Assembly (NCBI GenBank): GCA_963796675.1
Contig: CAWCMS010000002.1
Coordinates: 806,001 to 870,000, forward strand
Direction: 5' to 3'
DNA length: 64,000 nt
Origin: CAWCDJ01 sp963796675
GTDB taxonomy: Bacteria > Acidobacteriota > Terriglobia > Bryobacterales > Bryobacteraceae
Position numbers and translations under genes: made by a program. Below the pieces are notes generated by a model. It saw only the letters and a list, made by a program, of their open reading frames with translations, ran no database searches and was not told the origin of the DNA. Positions 24,810 to 34,223 of the stretch are shown here, piece by piece (the stretch's first letter is position 1; each line of letters begins with the position of its first letter).

Positions 24810-26979
24810 CACTCCGGATTACCACTGGCCGCCTATCGAAAAGCGGAAAGTCATCGGTAAGTCGTTCAAGCGCGTGGACGGTCCGTTAAAGTCGATCGGA
24901 CGCGCCAAGTACTCCTCGGATCTCAACGCTCGCGGGATGCTGTTCGGGGCCTATCTCACCAGCCCGTACGCCCATGCGCGGGTCACCAGCATCGACACCT
25001 CGGACGCCGAGAAGATGGCCGGCGTGAAAGCCGTTCATGTGATGCTCAAGCCGGGCTCCGAAGTACAGTGGCAAGGTTTCGAGATCGCCGCCGTGGCCGC
25101 AACCACCGAAGATTTGGCTACCGAAGCAGCGCGCCGCATCAAGGTCGAGTACGAGGTGCTGCCGCACCTGGTGAAGGAAGACGATCTCGCCAAAGTGGGG
25201 ACGCGCGGTAAAGCCGCCGGCGAGAAGGTGCAGGGCGATCCCGATAAAGCCTTCCAGGACGCCGACCACGTGAGCGAGATGACGTACGGCATCCCTGTGG
25301 TGAACCATTGCTGCCTGGAGCCGCACGGCTTAGTCGTGCAGTGGAAGGGTGGAGACAAGCCGGACGGATCGGCGGATGAAGTCACGGCGTGGCCCACAGT
25401 GCAGTATGTCTCCGGCTATGCCAATTCCCTGGCACCGAATCTGAAGGTGCCGGCGGCGAATATCAAGGTCAAGATGGACTATATCGGCGGCGGGTTCGGT
25501 AGCAAGTTCTCGCCCGACGAGTGGGCCGTGGTAGCCGCCAACCTCTCAAAGAAAGCGGGAGGGCGGCCGGTGAAGTTGTTCCTCGACCGCGCTACCGAAC
25601 AGCGCATCGCGGGCAACCGGCCTTCGGCATTCGCCAAGATCCGGATTGCCGGCAAGAGCGACGGGTCGATCACGGCATGGCAGTCCATGGGCTGGGGCAC
25701 CGGCGGATTCGGCACCGTCGGCGGGCCGCCGCTTCCTTATGTAGTGGACAAGATCCCGAACCAGCGGATCAATCACACCGCGATCTCGGTGAACGCCGGT
25801 CCGCAGCGTGCCTGGCGCGCGCCGAATAACCAGCAGGCCTCCTACCTGACCTGCAGCGCGATCGAGGATTTCGCGGCGAAGGCCGGGCTCGATCCGTTCG
25901 ACGTCTACCACAAGAACTTCGAGTTCGCGCCCGAAGCCCGGGTAGCGACGTACCGTTTCCAACTCGAAAAGGCCGCGGAACTGGCGCAGTGGAAGAAGCT
26001 GTGGAAGCCGCGCGGGCAGTCGCCTGGAACCGTGAAGCGCGGGCTCGGTATCGGCTTCAGCGCGTGGGGCGGGGCCGGACATGCCAGCCAGTGCCGCGCC
26101 GTCATCAATCCTGATGGCTCCGTGGCGATCGAGATCGGCACGCAGGATCTCGGCACGGGCACGCGGACCATTATCCAGCAGGTGGCGGCGGAAAGCCTCG
26201 GGCTCCCGTTCGAGGGCGTGAAACTCCACATGGGCACCAACGAATATCCGCCGGATGGCGCCTCGGGCGGCTCCACCACGGTGGGCGGCGTCTCCTCTTC
26301 CACCCGCAAAGCAACGCTGAACGCGCTCGCCAAGCTGTTCGACGTGGTGGCTCCCGTGCTGGGGTCCGAACCCGACCAACTGGAAGCGGTCGACAGCACC
26401 ATTCGCGTGAAAGGAACCCCCGGCAAGAGCATGACGTGGAAGTCTGCCTGCCGGAAGCTCGGAACCAGCAAGATTTCCGAGATGGGCGAGAACAACCAGC
26501 GCACGGCGGCGCGCGAAGGCTTGAACACCTCGGGCGCGGCGGGCGTGCAGATTGCCGACGTCTCCGTGGATATTGAAACCGGCATTGTCAAGATCAACCG
26601 GTACGTGGCGGTGCAGGATTGCGGCATGATCATCAATCCGCGGCTGGCCACCAGCCAGATCTACGGCGCGGTCATCATGGGCATCAGCACGGCACTTTTT
26701 GAAGAGCGCATCATGGACCAGCAGACCGGCGCCGTGTTGAACCCCGAAATGGAGTTTTACAAACTGGCCGGCATCAACGATATCGGCGAGATCATCGTGC
26801 ACCTGGACGACCGTCCGGAGAACGATGCGCGCGGCGTTATCGGTTTGGGCGAGCCGCCCGCGGTCGCTATCTGCGCCGCGGTCGGCAATGCGGTGGCGAA
26901 CGCCATCGGCGTGCGCGTCCCGACGATTCCGATGACTCCGGATCATGTGCTGAGCGCGCTCGAAGGGAGGAACGGATAA
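24802..26979 (+). CDS. Molybdopterin-binding catalytic subunit, xanthine dehydrogenase family (PaoC/YagR-like)
   Basis: A 725-residue protein of the usual length for the short bacterial molybdenum subunits. It has the N-terminal KRVDGPLKSIGRAKYSSDLN block, YIGGGFGSKF in the cofactor region, and a Gln-loop-like DLGTGTRTIIQQVAAESL. The late GLGEPPAVAICAAVGNAV carries the expected base catalyst Glu684. It would hydroxylate aldehydes or aromatic heterocycles using water, with molybdenum cytosine- or molybdopterin cofactor. The substrate cannot be predicted. It is joined to the iron-sulfur gene by an 8-base overlap and to the FAD gene by TAATG, so all three are one operon. Confidence 0.95.
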   Translation: MANTPDYHWPPIEKRKVIGKSFKRVDGPLKSIGRAKYSSDLNARGMLFGAYLTSPYAHARVTSIDTSDAEKMAGVKAVHVMLKPGSEVQWQGFEIAAVAATTEDLATEAARRIKVEYEVLPHLVKEDDLAKVGTRGKAAGEKVQGDPDKAFQDADHVSEMTYGIPVVNHCCLEPHGLVVQWKGGDKPDGSADEVTAWPTVQYVSGYANSLAPNLKVPAANIKVKMDYIGGGFGSKFSPDEWAVVAANLSKKAGGRPVKLFLDRATEQRIAGNRPSAFAKIRIAGKSDGSITAWQSMGWGTGGFGTVGGPPLPYVVDKIPNQRINHTAISVNAGPQRAWRAPNNQQASYLTCSAIEDFAAKAGLDPFDVYHKNFEFAPEARVATYRFQLEKAAELAQWKKLWKPRGQSPGTVKRGLGIGFSAWGGAGHASQCRAVINPDGSVAIEIGTQDLGTGTRTIIQQVAAESLGLPFEGVKLHMGTNEYPPDGASGGSTTVGGVSSSTRKATLNALAKLFDVVAPVLGSEPDQLEAVDSTIRVKGTPGKSMTWKSACRKLGTSKISEMGENNQRTAAREGLNTSGAAGVQIADVSVDIETGIVKINRYVAVQDCGMIINPRLATSQIYGAVIMGISTALFEERIMDQQTGAVLNPEMEFYKLAGINDIGEIIVHLDDRPENDARGVIGLGEPPAVAICAAVGNAVANAIGVRVPTIPMTPDHVLSALEGRNG

Positions 26980-27956
26980 TGCAAAGCTTCGCATACGCGA
27001 ATCCCGCAACCCTTCAGGAGGCTGTGGCACACCTCGGCGCCCGCTGGGGAGATGCCGACGTGCTGGCAGGCGGCACCGACCTCATCAGCCTCATGAAGGA
27101 GCGTCTCCACACTCCCAAGCGTGTGGTGAACATCAAGAACCTCAAAGAGCTCGATGGCATCCAGAAGACCGCCGACGGTCTGCGCATCGGCGCTCTGGTG
27201 ACCATGGACGAACTGGCGCTGAATGCCGACATCCAGGCCGGCTACCCGGCACTGGCAGAAGCCGCCGCGGGAATTCCCAGCCCGCAGATCCGTCACATGG
27301 GTACGGCCGGCGGCGATCTTTGCCAGCGGCCTCGCTGCTGGTATTACCGCCAGGGCTTCGGTCTGTTTGGCAGGAAAGATGGCAAGGCGCTGGTGCCGGA
27401 TGGCGAAAACAAGTATCACGCCATCTTCGGGTCGGGGCCGGCCTACTTCGTGAGTGCGTCGAGCCTGGGCCCGGCGCTGGTTGCGCTGAATGCCAAGGTC
27501 AAGCTGGTCTCGTCGAAGGGCACGCGCGAACTTCCGGTTGCGAAGTTCTTCGTCACCCCGGCGAACGAGAACGCGCGCGAGATTGCGATGCGGCCGGACG
27601 AGATCCTCACTGAGATCCTGGTGCCCGCTGCGTCGCCGCACAATGCGACTTACGAATTGCGGCAGAAAGAGGCGCTCGATTGGCCTCTGGCCGTGGCGGC
27701 CGTGTCGCTGCAGATGAAGGGCACGACGGTGGCGGCCGCGCGGATCGTACTGGGGCATGTGGCGCCCACGCCGTGGGAATCCGCGGCGGCGGCGAAGGCT
27801 CTGGTCGGCAAGCCCATCAACGCGGCGACTGCCGAAGCGGCCGGGAAGGCCGCGGTGGCGGATGCCAAGCCGCTCAGCCAGAATGCGTACAAGGTGACTC
27901 TGGCGAAAGTGGCGGTGAAGCGCGCCCTGCTGGAAGCGGTGAAGGTGAAGGCATAG
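26979..27956 (+). CDS. FAD-binding subunit of molybdenum hydroxylase (PaoB-like)
   Basis: A 325-residue protein with the FAD-binding VLAGGTDLISLMKE motif (28-41) and the C-terminal CO-dehydrogenase-flavoprotein domain. After GTAGGDL there is the loop CQRPRCWYYRQGF (Cys115, Cys120). In PaoB and 4-hydroxybenzoyl-CoA reductase the equivalent insertion has four cysteines binding a [4Fe-4S] cluster. Here only two are present and the rest of the protein has none, so the cluster is probably missing. It passes electrons to an external acceptor. The start overlaps the preceding stop as TAATG, with a GAAGGGAGG ribosome site. Confidence 0.94.
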   Translation: MQSFAYANPATLQEAVAHLGARWGDADVLAGGTDLISLMKERLHTPKRVVNIKNLKELDGIQKTADGLRIGALVTMDELALNADIQAGYPALAEAAAGIPSPQIRHMGTAGGDLCQRPRCWYYRQGFGLFGRKDGKALVPDGENKYHAIFGSGPAYFVSASSLGPALVALNAKVKLVSSKGTRELPVAKFFVTPANENAREIAMRPDEILTEILVPAASPHNATYELRQKEALDWPLAVAAVSLQMKGTTVAAARIVLGHVAPTPWESAAAAKALVGKPINAATAEAAGKAAVADAKPLSQNAYKVTLAKVAVKRALLEAVKVKA

Positions 27957-27958
27957 CC

Positions 27959-28174
27959 ATGGAACGACCCGGTTTGACGAAAATCAGCATGAACCGGTGC
28001 GGTATGCTGCGCTGGAAAGGCATGTTCATCGAGGCCGAATGGGATCCGACCATCCAGCACTCGAATGATCGTGCCTTCTGGTGCCAGCACACATTCAAGC
28101 CGCTCGGGCCGGACGGTAAGGTCTGCGACGACTTCGAATGCAGTCCCGCCCGCGAGTGCTACGAGCAGCTCTAG
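27959..28174 (+). CDS. Small Cys-rich protein downstream of molybdenum hydroxylase
   Basis: A 71-residue protein starting 2 bases after the FAD-subunit stop. It has five cysteines (14, 42, 56, 61, 67) and aromatic residues but no signal peptide or membrane segment. The spacing CDDFECSPARECYEQL near the end could bind a metal. It is not a recognised maturation factor such as XdhC/PaoD. Its position at the end of the hydroxylase operon suggests a role with that enzyme, but this is inference. A longer frame starting at 27680 is a shadow of the FAD gene. Confidence 0.6.
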   Translation: MERPGLTKISMNRCGMLRWKGMFIEAEWDPTIQHSNDRAFWCQHTFKPLGPDGKVCDDFECSPARECYEQL

Positions 28175-28209
28175 CTCTTTTCACGCGGGTTAAATCTGCG
28201 TAGTCACGC

Positions 28210-28215
28210 TATAAT
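28210..28215 (+). promoter_or_regulatory. Possible -10 box (TATAAT) for the DUF1326 gene
   Basis: A perfect TATAAT lies 23 bases before the ATG at 28238, preceded by a poor -35 region. It marks a likely promoter in the 63-base gap after the Cys-rich gene. Confidence 0.45.
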
Positions 28216-28237
28216 TCTCAGCAGAGGGAGCATCTGG

Positions 28238-28930
28238 ATGCTGAGAATTCTGGGTACCGCCGTCGTGGTGTTTTCGACGGCCGCTTCTGTTTCCTTTGCC
28301 GCGGGAGTCCCCTCCCGCAGCATTAATGGCAACTACATCGAAGCCCGCACCGCGGACGTCTATACCGGCCCCTGCTTCGCAAACGGCGAAGTGGAGATGG
28401 CCGGCAAAGAGGCCGTGATGGGCTGGAAAATCAACCACGGCGACTGGCACGGTGTGAACCTCGAAGGCCTGTCGGTAGTGGGCGTGCTCCGCGCCGAACA
28501 CACGCTGGGCAATACGTTCGAGAAGGTCAATCCGACCATGGCCGTCCTGATCGTGGACAGCCGTGCCGACGCCGAGCAGCGTCTGGCCCTGCAGAGCTTT
28601 GCGAAACATATGGCCGGCGACCTGTTGAAGAATATCGTGAAGGTGGATTACGCACCGATCGAGCTGACCATCGAGGGCGGGAACATTCACGGCGGAGCGG
28701 CGAAACTGACGGCCGGTTCGTTAGCCGCGATCCGCACCCGGGCCATGGCCGCCACGGACCACATCTGCGGCAATGAAGAAATCTGGTATCCGCCCCTGAC
28801 TGCCGTGCAGCATGCCATGCCCGCCTATTCGCTTGAGAACTCCTATACGGGCGACGGCTTGGGCGAAACCTGGAACAACCGCCTGAAGCGCAGCAGCTTC
28901 GTGGGGACATTCCAGGTGGCCGCGGAATAA
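28238..28930 (+). CDS. DUF1326-family secreted protein
   Basis: A 230-residue protein with a signal peptide (MLRILGTAVVVFSTAASVSF, cut near FAAG). The DUF1326 signature is clear: INGNYIEARTADVYTGPCF, then FANGEVEMAGKEAVMGWKI and GVNLEGLSVVGVL. The family is widespread in soil bacteria and its function is unknown. Cys in TGPCF is conserved in the family. A C-terminal ~60 residues (IRTRAMAATDHICGNEEIWY) complete the domain. It sits before a YCII gene on the same strand, with a 93-base gap that contains a small hairpin. Confidence 0.88.
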   Translation: MLRILGTAVVVFSTAASVSFAAGVPSRSINGNYIEARTADVYTGPCFANGEVEMAGKEAVMGWKINHGDWHGVNLEGLSVVGVLRAEHTLGNTFEKVNPTMAVLIVDSRADAEQRLALQSFAKHMAGDLLKNIVKVDYAPIELTIEGGNIHGGAAKLTAGSLAAIRTRAMAATDHICGNEEIWYPPLTAVQHAMPAYSLENSYTGDGLGETWNNRLKRSSFVGTFQVAAE

Positions 28931-29023
28931 TCGCCCAAGGCGTTTGTCGATTTCGGGGTGTCTCATTCGTCGATCTTTTGAGGCGGCACAAGAGGCGGCC
29001 TCAAAGAGGAGATCGAGAGGACA

Positions 29024-29377
29024 ATGCAAAACTACTTACTGTTGCTTCGCGGAGACCATTCGGCCTGGCTCGCCATGAACCCCGACGAGATTCAGGCATC
29101 GGTCGCCAAGTACCGGTCCTGGGGCCAGAAGATGAGCGAATCCGGGCGCCTGGTAGGAGGCAACAAACTGGAAGATGAAAGCGGCCGAGTGATGGTCGCG
29201 AACGGCTCCGGAAAAGCGCGGGTCACCGACGGCCCTTATGCCGAGACGAAGGACGTAATCGCCGGCTACTACATGGTTCAGGCCGAAAGCTTCGAAGACG
29301 CCGTGGAGATCGCGCAGAGCTGTCCTCACCTGCAGTTTGGCACGATTGAAGTCCGCCGTATCGAAGTCGTGGGTTAG
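29024..29377 (+). CDS. YCII/DGPF-domain protein
   Basis: A 117-residue protein matching the YCII-related (DGPF) family: YLLLLRGDH at the start, the signature VTDGPYAETKDVIAGYY (68-84) and a C-terminal VEIAQSCPHLQFGTIEVR. These are small ferredoxin-like dimers often found next to ECF sigma factors; no sigma gene is adjacent here. Enzymatic function is not established. The stop codon lies inside a 13-base-pair inverted repeat shared with the end of the convergent multicopper oxidase gene. Confidence 0.92.
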   Translation: MQNYLLLLRGDHSAWLAMNPDEIQASVAKYRSWGQKMSESGRLVGGNKLEDESGRVMVANGSGKARVTDGPYAETKDVIAGYYMVQAESFEDAVEIAQSCPHLQFGTIEVRRIEVVG

Positions 29378-29397
29378 GCCGGGCGGCCTAACCCACG
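29368..29397. terminator. Bidirectional intrinsic-type hairpin between convergent genes
   Basis: A perfect 13-base-pair inverted repeat (29368-29380 with 29385-29397) closes a 4-base GGGC loop. It contains the stop codon of the plus-strand YCII gene (29375-29377) and of the minus-strand oxidase gene (29388-29390). No long T-run follows, so termination may be imperfect, but the symmetry and position favour a shared terminator. Confidence 0.8.
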
Positions 29398-30734
29398 TAC
29401 TCCATCATTGTCATGAAGCCGAAATCCATGTGCAGTTGCATGTGGCAGTGAAACAGTGACGGCCCTGGATTCGCGGCGATCAGTTCCACTTCGGTTTTGC
29501 TGCGCGGCGCGACGCTGACGACATCTTTCATTATTCCAGCCGTCCGTTTCGCCGCCACACTTACCAGCTCGAACGAGTGCCGGTGCAAGTGCACCGGATG
29601 CATGTCGTCGCTCTGATTGTCGAAGATCAGCCGGTAGCGGCCGTTGGCGCGCACCCGGATCGGGTCCGTCTTGGGGAACTCCTTGCCATTGATGGTCCAG
29701 TGCTCCACCCAACGGTTGCCGGCCCACTTGCTTTTAAAAACCAGTGGGACCGGCTCGGCGGGTGGCCGGGCAGGGGAGCCGGACGTACCGAAGCGCGTGT
29801 AGTCCCAGGGCTCGGTGGGCGGGTCGATCCATTGCGGCTCGCCGCTCCGGTCCGCGTACTCGACCACCGTGCCGAGGCCGAGCCGGCGCATCCGCGCGTC
29901 TACGTCGCCCAGAACCCACACCCCGGGATGATCCATTTCGACGATCACATCAGCTCGTTCGGCCGACGCCAGTTCGAGCACCGTTACCGCCTGTGGCGAG
30001 GGCACGGGATTGCCATCGAGGGCGATTACCTGGAAGCGGTGCCCGGGAAGTGCCAGGCGGTGGACTTCCGTCGCGTTCGCATTGAGGATCCGCAACAGAA
30101 TCCGTTCGCCCTGCTTCACGCGGATCGGCTCGCCTGCGCCGAGCATGTGGCTGTTGACGGTGTAGGCGTTGTAGCCCACTTCGAGCCCGCTGTCATCGCC
30201 CTCGCCGCCTCCCATTTTTCCGCCGAGAAACGGGCGCCATCCGTGGAGCGCCAACAGGACCTCCTGATCATAGCGTCCGGGATCGTGGCCGCCCTCTACC
30301 AGGAGGAAGCCGAACTGTCCGGAGTAGGTGGCTCGGTTGAGATCGCGGCCGGCATAGATATGCGAGTGATACCAGCGGGTACCGGAGGGCCTCGGCACAA
30401 GTTCGATCCGGCGGTTCGCGCGTGGCGCGAGAAACGGAGTGCCTTCTTCGGCCGAGCCATCCACGTCGGGAGGGCTGAACAGGCCGTGCCAGTGGACGAT
30501 CTCCGGTATTGTGCTGTCGTTGAAGATGTCGATCGCGACCTGCCGGCCTTCCCTCATCCGCAGCACCGGTCCGGGCACGGTCCCGTTATAGGCCGTGGTC
30601 TTGATGATCCGTTTTGGAGCGATCTCGATCGCGGCTGGTGCGATGCGCAGCGTGTAATCGGCCGGGGCGGCGTCTAAGGCCCGCACGCCCAGGGCAAAGG
30701 GAGGTAGAGAGGCAAGCAGATCCCGGCGGGTCAT
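29388..30734 (-). CDS. Multicopper oxidase, Tat-type signal
   Basis: With ATG at 30734 the protein has 448 residues and starts MTRRDLLASLPPFALG, a twin-arginine-like signal. All copper-site motifs are present: HWHG (81-84), WYHSH (121-125), HPVHLH (379-384) and the C-terminal HCHMQLHMDFGFM (429-441). The HCH provides the type 1 Cys, with an axial residue near the end. It would oxidise a phenolic, metal-ion or similar substrate while reducing oxygen to water in the periplasm. A start at 30770 would add 12 residues before the signal. It diverges from the lactonase-like gene. The substrate is not predictable from sequence. Confidence 0.94.
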   Translation of the reverse strand: MTRRDLLASLPPFALGVRALDAAPADYTLRIAPAAIEIAPKRIIKTTAYNGTVPGPVLRMREGRQVAIDIFNDSTIPEIVHWHGLFSPPDVDGSAEEGTPFLAPRANRRIELVPRPSGTRWYHSHIYAGRDLNRATYSGQFGFLLVEGGHDPGRYDQEVLLALHGWRPFLGGKMGGGEGDDSGLEVGYNAYTVNSHMLGAGEPIRVKQGERILLRILNANATEVHRLALPGHRFQVIALDGNPVPSPQAVTVLELASAERADVIVEMDHPGVWVLGDVDARMRRLGLGTVVEYADRSGEPQWIDPPTEPWDYTRFGTSGSPARPPAEPVPLVFKSKWAGNRWVEHWTINGKEFPKTDPIRVRANGRYRLIFDNQSDDMHPVHLHRHSFELVSVAAKRTAGIMKDVVSVAPRSKTEVELIAANPGPSLFHCHMQLHMDFGFMTMMEYVG

Positions 30735-30789
30735 CGGCTGGATTCCAGGGTAGCAATTTCGCGGCGGCACTGATGCACTCGGGAAACGG

Positions 30790-31936
30790 ATGTGGCACTC
30801 TTGTAAGGTGAAACCGCGCGCACTGTTTCTTACTCTCTTCCTTCTGGCGACGACGGCCGCGAGCGCCGCCGATTACCTGGTGTACGCCGGCGCCTACACC
30901 CATGGCACCAGCAAGGGAATCTACGTCTATCGCTTCGATCCCTCGAATGGGAAATTGAAACCGGCCGGTCTGGCCGCGGAAACGCTCAATCCGTCGTTTC
31001 TGGTGGTCGATCCGTCGCACAAGTTTCTCTATGCGGTCAACGAAGGCGGCCGTGGAGGCAACACCGTATCCGCATTTGCCATGGATACGAAGACCGGCAG
31101 CCTGATGGCCCTGAATCAAGTCTCTTCGAACGGAGACGGGCCCTGCCACCTGGCGGTCGATCACAGCGGGCGGTGGCTGGCCGTGGCGAACTATAACAAC
31201 GGCACTATGGCCCTCTACCCGATCCACAAGGACGGGCGCCTCGGCGAGGCGGCGGTGGTCGAAAAGCACGAGGGTTCGAGCGTCAATCCCGGGCGCCAGA
31301 AAGGGCCGCATGCGCACGAGGTCGTCTTCTCGCCGGACAATCGCTTCCTGCTGCTGGCCGACCTCGGGCTCGATAAGATCTTCGTCTACCGTTTCGACGC
31401 GGCCAAGGGCACGCTGACGCCGAACGATCCGGCCTTCGCGTCGGTACCTCCGGGCACAGGCGTGCGTCACATGGCCTTCCACCCGAACGGGCCGCCTGCT
31501 CTATGCCATCGAAGAGATGGGGTCGAGCATCACGGCCTTCCACTACGATCCGGCCAGCGGCGTACTTCACGACTTCCAGAACATCTCGACACTGCCCGAA
31601 AGCTTCAAAGGCCAGTCGAGCGGCGCGGAGATCGCGGTGAATGCCCAGGGTACGACCGTCTACGCCTCGAACCGCGGCAACGATACCATCGCGGTCTTCC
31701 ATGTGGACCCGGTGCGCTTCACGCTCTCCGTAGTGGACCATGCGCCGGTGCTCGGCAGGACGCCGCGGGATTTCGCGCTCGACCCGACGGGCCAGTACCT
31801 GCTCGCCGCCAACCAGGATTCGAACGACATCACCATGTTCAAGGTGCAGGCGTCCACCGGACAACTCCAGCCGGCCTCGCGTGTGGTTACGGATTTGGCG
31901 ATGCCGGTCTGCGTGCTCTTCGTCCCGGCAAAGTAG
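30790..31936 (+). pseudogene. Lactonase-family beta-propeller (6-phosphogluconolactonase-like), frameshifted
   Basis: Two overlapping frames together make one complete lactonase-family protein of about 380 residues. The first part (30790 to ~31490) carries a signal peptide and blocks such as LVYAGAYTHGTSKGIYVYRF and GPHAHEVVFSPDNRFLL. The second part (to 31936) continues with LLYAIEEMGSSITAFHY, FKGQSSGAEIAV and TPRDFALDPTGQYLLAANQD. The frames join at HPNG/RLL, where GGG at 31489-31491 has one extra base compared with the in-frame GGC CGC. Everything else looks intact, so either this is a single sequencing error or a very recent inactivation. A GTG at 30808 is an alternative start. Family members hydrolyse lactones or act as propeller scaffolds. 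Confidence 0.85.
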
Positions 31937-32880
31937 CGGACTCCATCTCGCCCTGACTCTCGGTATCGGGCACGACGTAGCCGGTGCGCGCGTGCACGTG
32001 CGCCTTGGGATAGCGCTTGGCCGCATCCGCCGTCAGTTCCACACGAATATCGCGATGGTGGCCGGGGTTCGCGGGCGGCAGGTCGTAGTACAGGCTGTAG
32101 CGGACGCGGATGCGGTGCATGGCGTCTTCGAAGCCCGCGGCCGAGTCGCGCGAATGGATGAAGTCGCCGCCGGTCTTTTCTGTGATGCCTTTGACCCCCA
32201 CCGTCAAGGCAAGCATCTCCGGACTGAGGATCAGCCCGGCAGTCGCGAGCGGGCTGCGGACGATCAGCGCGGAGAGGATGGCGTCGGCCTCCCAGAAGTC
32301 GCGCACGACGGTTTTCTCGCGCCGTCGTGCGCTGACCCAGGTTGTCGGTGATGATCAGGACGGCACGGCGGCGATGCGTGCGCGGCTCGTGCATCAGCTT
32401 GAGCGCGGCATCGTCCGCGGCGCTTTGAATATACGTGCCACCGTCAAAGGGAAGACGCATCAGGTCCTTCCTGACGGTCTGCTCGACGGCGTCGAGATCT
32501 TCGGTAAAGGGAGAGAGGACCTGGCTGCGCGTATTGAAGATCATGACCGCGACGCGGTCGCCCGGGCGAAGTACGCTAATCCCTTGTTTAGCGGCGGCAG
32601 CCACTTCGGCGACCCTGGGCCGCATACTACCGGAGACATCGAACAGAAGGATGAGGTCGAGCGCTTCCTCCCCTTCGGAGAACTGCACGATCGGTTCAGG
32701 GTGGTTTTCGTCGAAGACCCGGAAATCGTCGCGGGTCAGACCGTGGAGGATTTTGCCTTCGGCGTCGGTGACTTCCACGTCGACGTGGACCAGCGAAACA
32801 CCTACGTGAAAGGTAGCGTCATTATTCTGCGCCGGGAGTGCCGAGCAGAGGAGCAGAGCGGGAACCCATAACCGCGTCAC
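31887..32880 (-). pseudogene. VWFA-related acidobacterial protein, frameshifted
   Basis: The first frame (32880 to ~32324) has a short signal peptide, FHVGVSLVHVDVEVTDAEGK and a von Willebrand A domain with an intact MIDAS start LLFDVSGSM, then VLIITDNLGQRTT. The second frame (to 31887) continues TVVRDFWEADAILSALI, then HRIRVRYSLYYDLPP. Removing one G of the pair opposite CC 32322-32323 restores REKTVVRDFWEADA. Proteins of this type are abundant in Acidobacteria and have no known function. Its end overlaps the convergent lactonase-like gene by 50 bases. The intact remainder suggests sequence error rather than decay. Confidence 0.85.
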
Positions 32881-32948
32881 GCGGTACTAGACTCACCGCG
32901 CGCCTGTCGCGACTCTGCCGGTTGTGTGCAACCGGACGCGTGAGACGG

Positions 32949-34184
32949 TTAAACTTCAGCCGCTATTTCCACCGGCTTGCTCTCGATGCGCGCCTTACTG
33001 CGGAACATCGCCGCCACCAGCAGCAGAATGGCGAAGGCGCCCGCCGCGGAGCTCAGCCAGAAGCCGCTCCAGTTGCGGGTCACCGCCGTGCCGTGGGTGG
33101 TGGTGAAGAAATCGACCGCCACGCCCGAAAGTAGTGAACCGGCGAACATTCCGATGCCGTAGGTAACGAACGTGAGGAACCCTTGCGCCGTGACGCGCAG
33201 GTCCGACGGCGCCTCCTGATCGGCGTAAAGCTGGCCGGTCATGAAGAAGAAGTCGTAGCAGATGCCATGCAGCAGGATCGCCGCGTAAAACATCCACATG
33301 CCCGCGCCCGCGTTGCCGAACGCGAGCAAGCCATACCGCAGGGACCAGCAAAACAGGCCGAGTAACAGAATGCCGCGCACCGTGACACTGCGGAAGATCA
33401 GGGGCATCAGCAGCATCGCCACGACCTCGGAGACTTGCCCGAGCGTCATCTTGCCCGCTGCATTCTGCACACCGACCTCGTTCAGATACGCGTTGGTGAA
33501 CGAAAAGTAGAAGGTCAGCGGAATGCAAGCCAGGATCGACGCGATGATGAACACCAGGTAGGTGCGGCGCTTCAACATGACCAGCGCATCGAGGCCGAGC
33601 ACATTGCGCGCGGTCAGCGGCCGGCCGGCGCCGGCTGGCGGCGTATGCGGCAGGGTCAGGCTGTACGCCGCCATCAGGATCGATGCGCCCGCCGCGAGCA
33701 GGAAGGGAGTGGCCTTGGTCTCGATCCCCATGTTGCCCACGATCTGTCCGATGAAGATCCATCCGAAGGTGGCGAAAACGCGGATCAGCGGGAACTGTTT
33801 GCCGGCATTTTCAATCTGTTTGAGCGCCAGCGAATTGGTGAGCGCGATGGTGGGGAAGTAGCAGATGCAGTAAGCCAGCATGATGGCATAGACCGCGCCG
33901 AAGGTGGTGGCCTTCGCCATCAGGAAGAGGAATATGGCGCCGATCAGATGTAGCGTGGCGAGCACCTTCTCGGTAGCGAAAAACCGGTCCGCGATCAGCC
34001 CCACGAAAAACGGTGAGATCATGCTGGCGAGCGCGGTAGTGCCGAAGACGGCGCCTGCCTCCGTCCCGGAGAATTTCAGAGTGGCGGTCAGGTACGTCCC
34101 GATCGTGACGTACCACGCTCCCCACACGACATAGTTCAGGAACATCATTGCGCTCAGTCGCGCGCTCCGGGAGAAGGAGGACAT
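32949..34184 (-). CDS. NupG-like nucleoside:H+ symporter (MFS)
   Basis: A 411-residue protein with twelve hydrophobic helices. It starts with the NupG/XapB-family block RLSAMMFLNYVVWGAWYVTI and GTYLTATLKFSGTEAGAVFG, and has the typical IADRFFATEKVLA loop and a late GICYDFFFMTGQLYAD. The family imports nucleosides with protons. The substrate here could be a nucleoside or a similar compound and is not proved. The gene stands alone on the minus strand upstream of the HIT gene's terminator end, with its own start MSSFSRSA. Confidence 0.88.
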   Translation of the reverse strand: MSSFSRSARLSAMMFLNYVVWGAWYVTIGTYLTATLKFSGTEAGAVFGTTALASMISPFFVGLIADRFFATEKVLATLHLIGAIFLFLMAKATTFGAVYAIMLAYCICYFPTIALTNSLALKQIENAGKQFPLIRVFATFGWIFIGQIVGNMGIETKATPFLLAAGASILMAAYSLTLPHTPPAGAGRPLTARNVLGLDALVMLKRRTYLVFIIASILACIPLTFYFSFTNAYLNEVGVQNAAGKMTLGQVSEVVAMLLMPLIFRSVTVRGILLLGLFCWSLRYGLLAFGNAGAGMWMFYAAILLHGICYDFFFMTGQLYADQEAPSDLRVTAQGFLTFVTYGIGMFAGSLLSGVAVDFFTTTHGTAVTRNWSGFWLSSAAGAFAILLLVAAMFRSKARIESKPVEIAAEV

Positions 34185-34223
34185 AGGGAGAGTGTAGCAG
34201 GGGCGGCCGCGCGGCGGCTCGGT

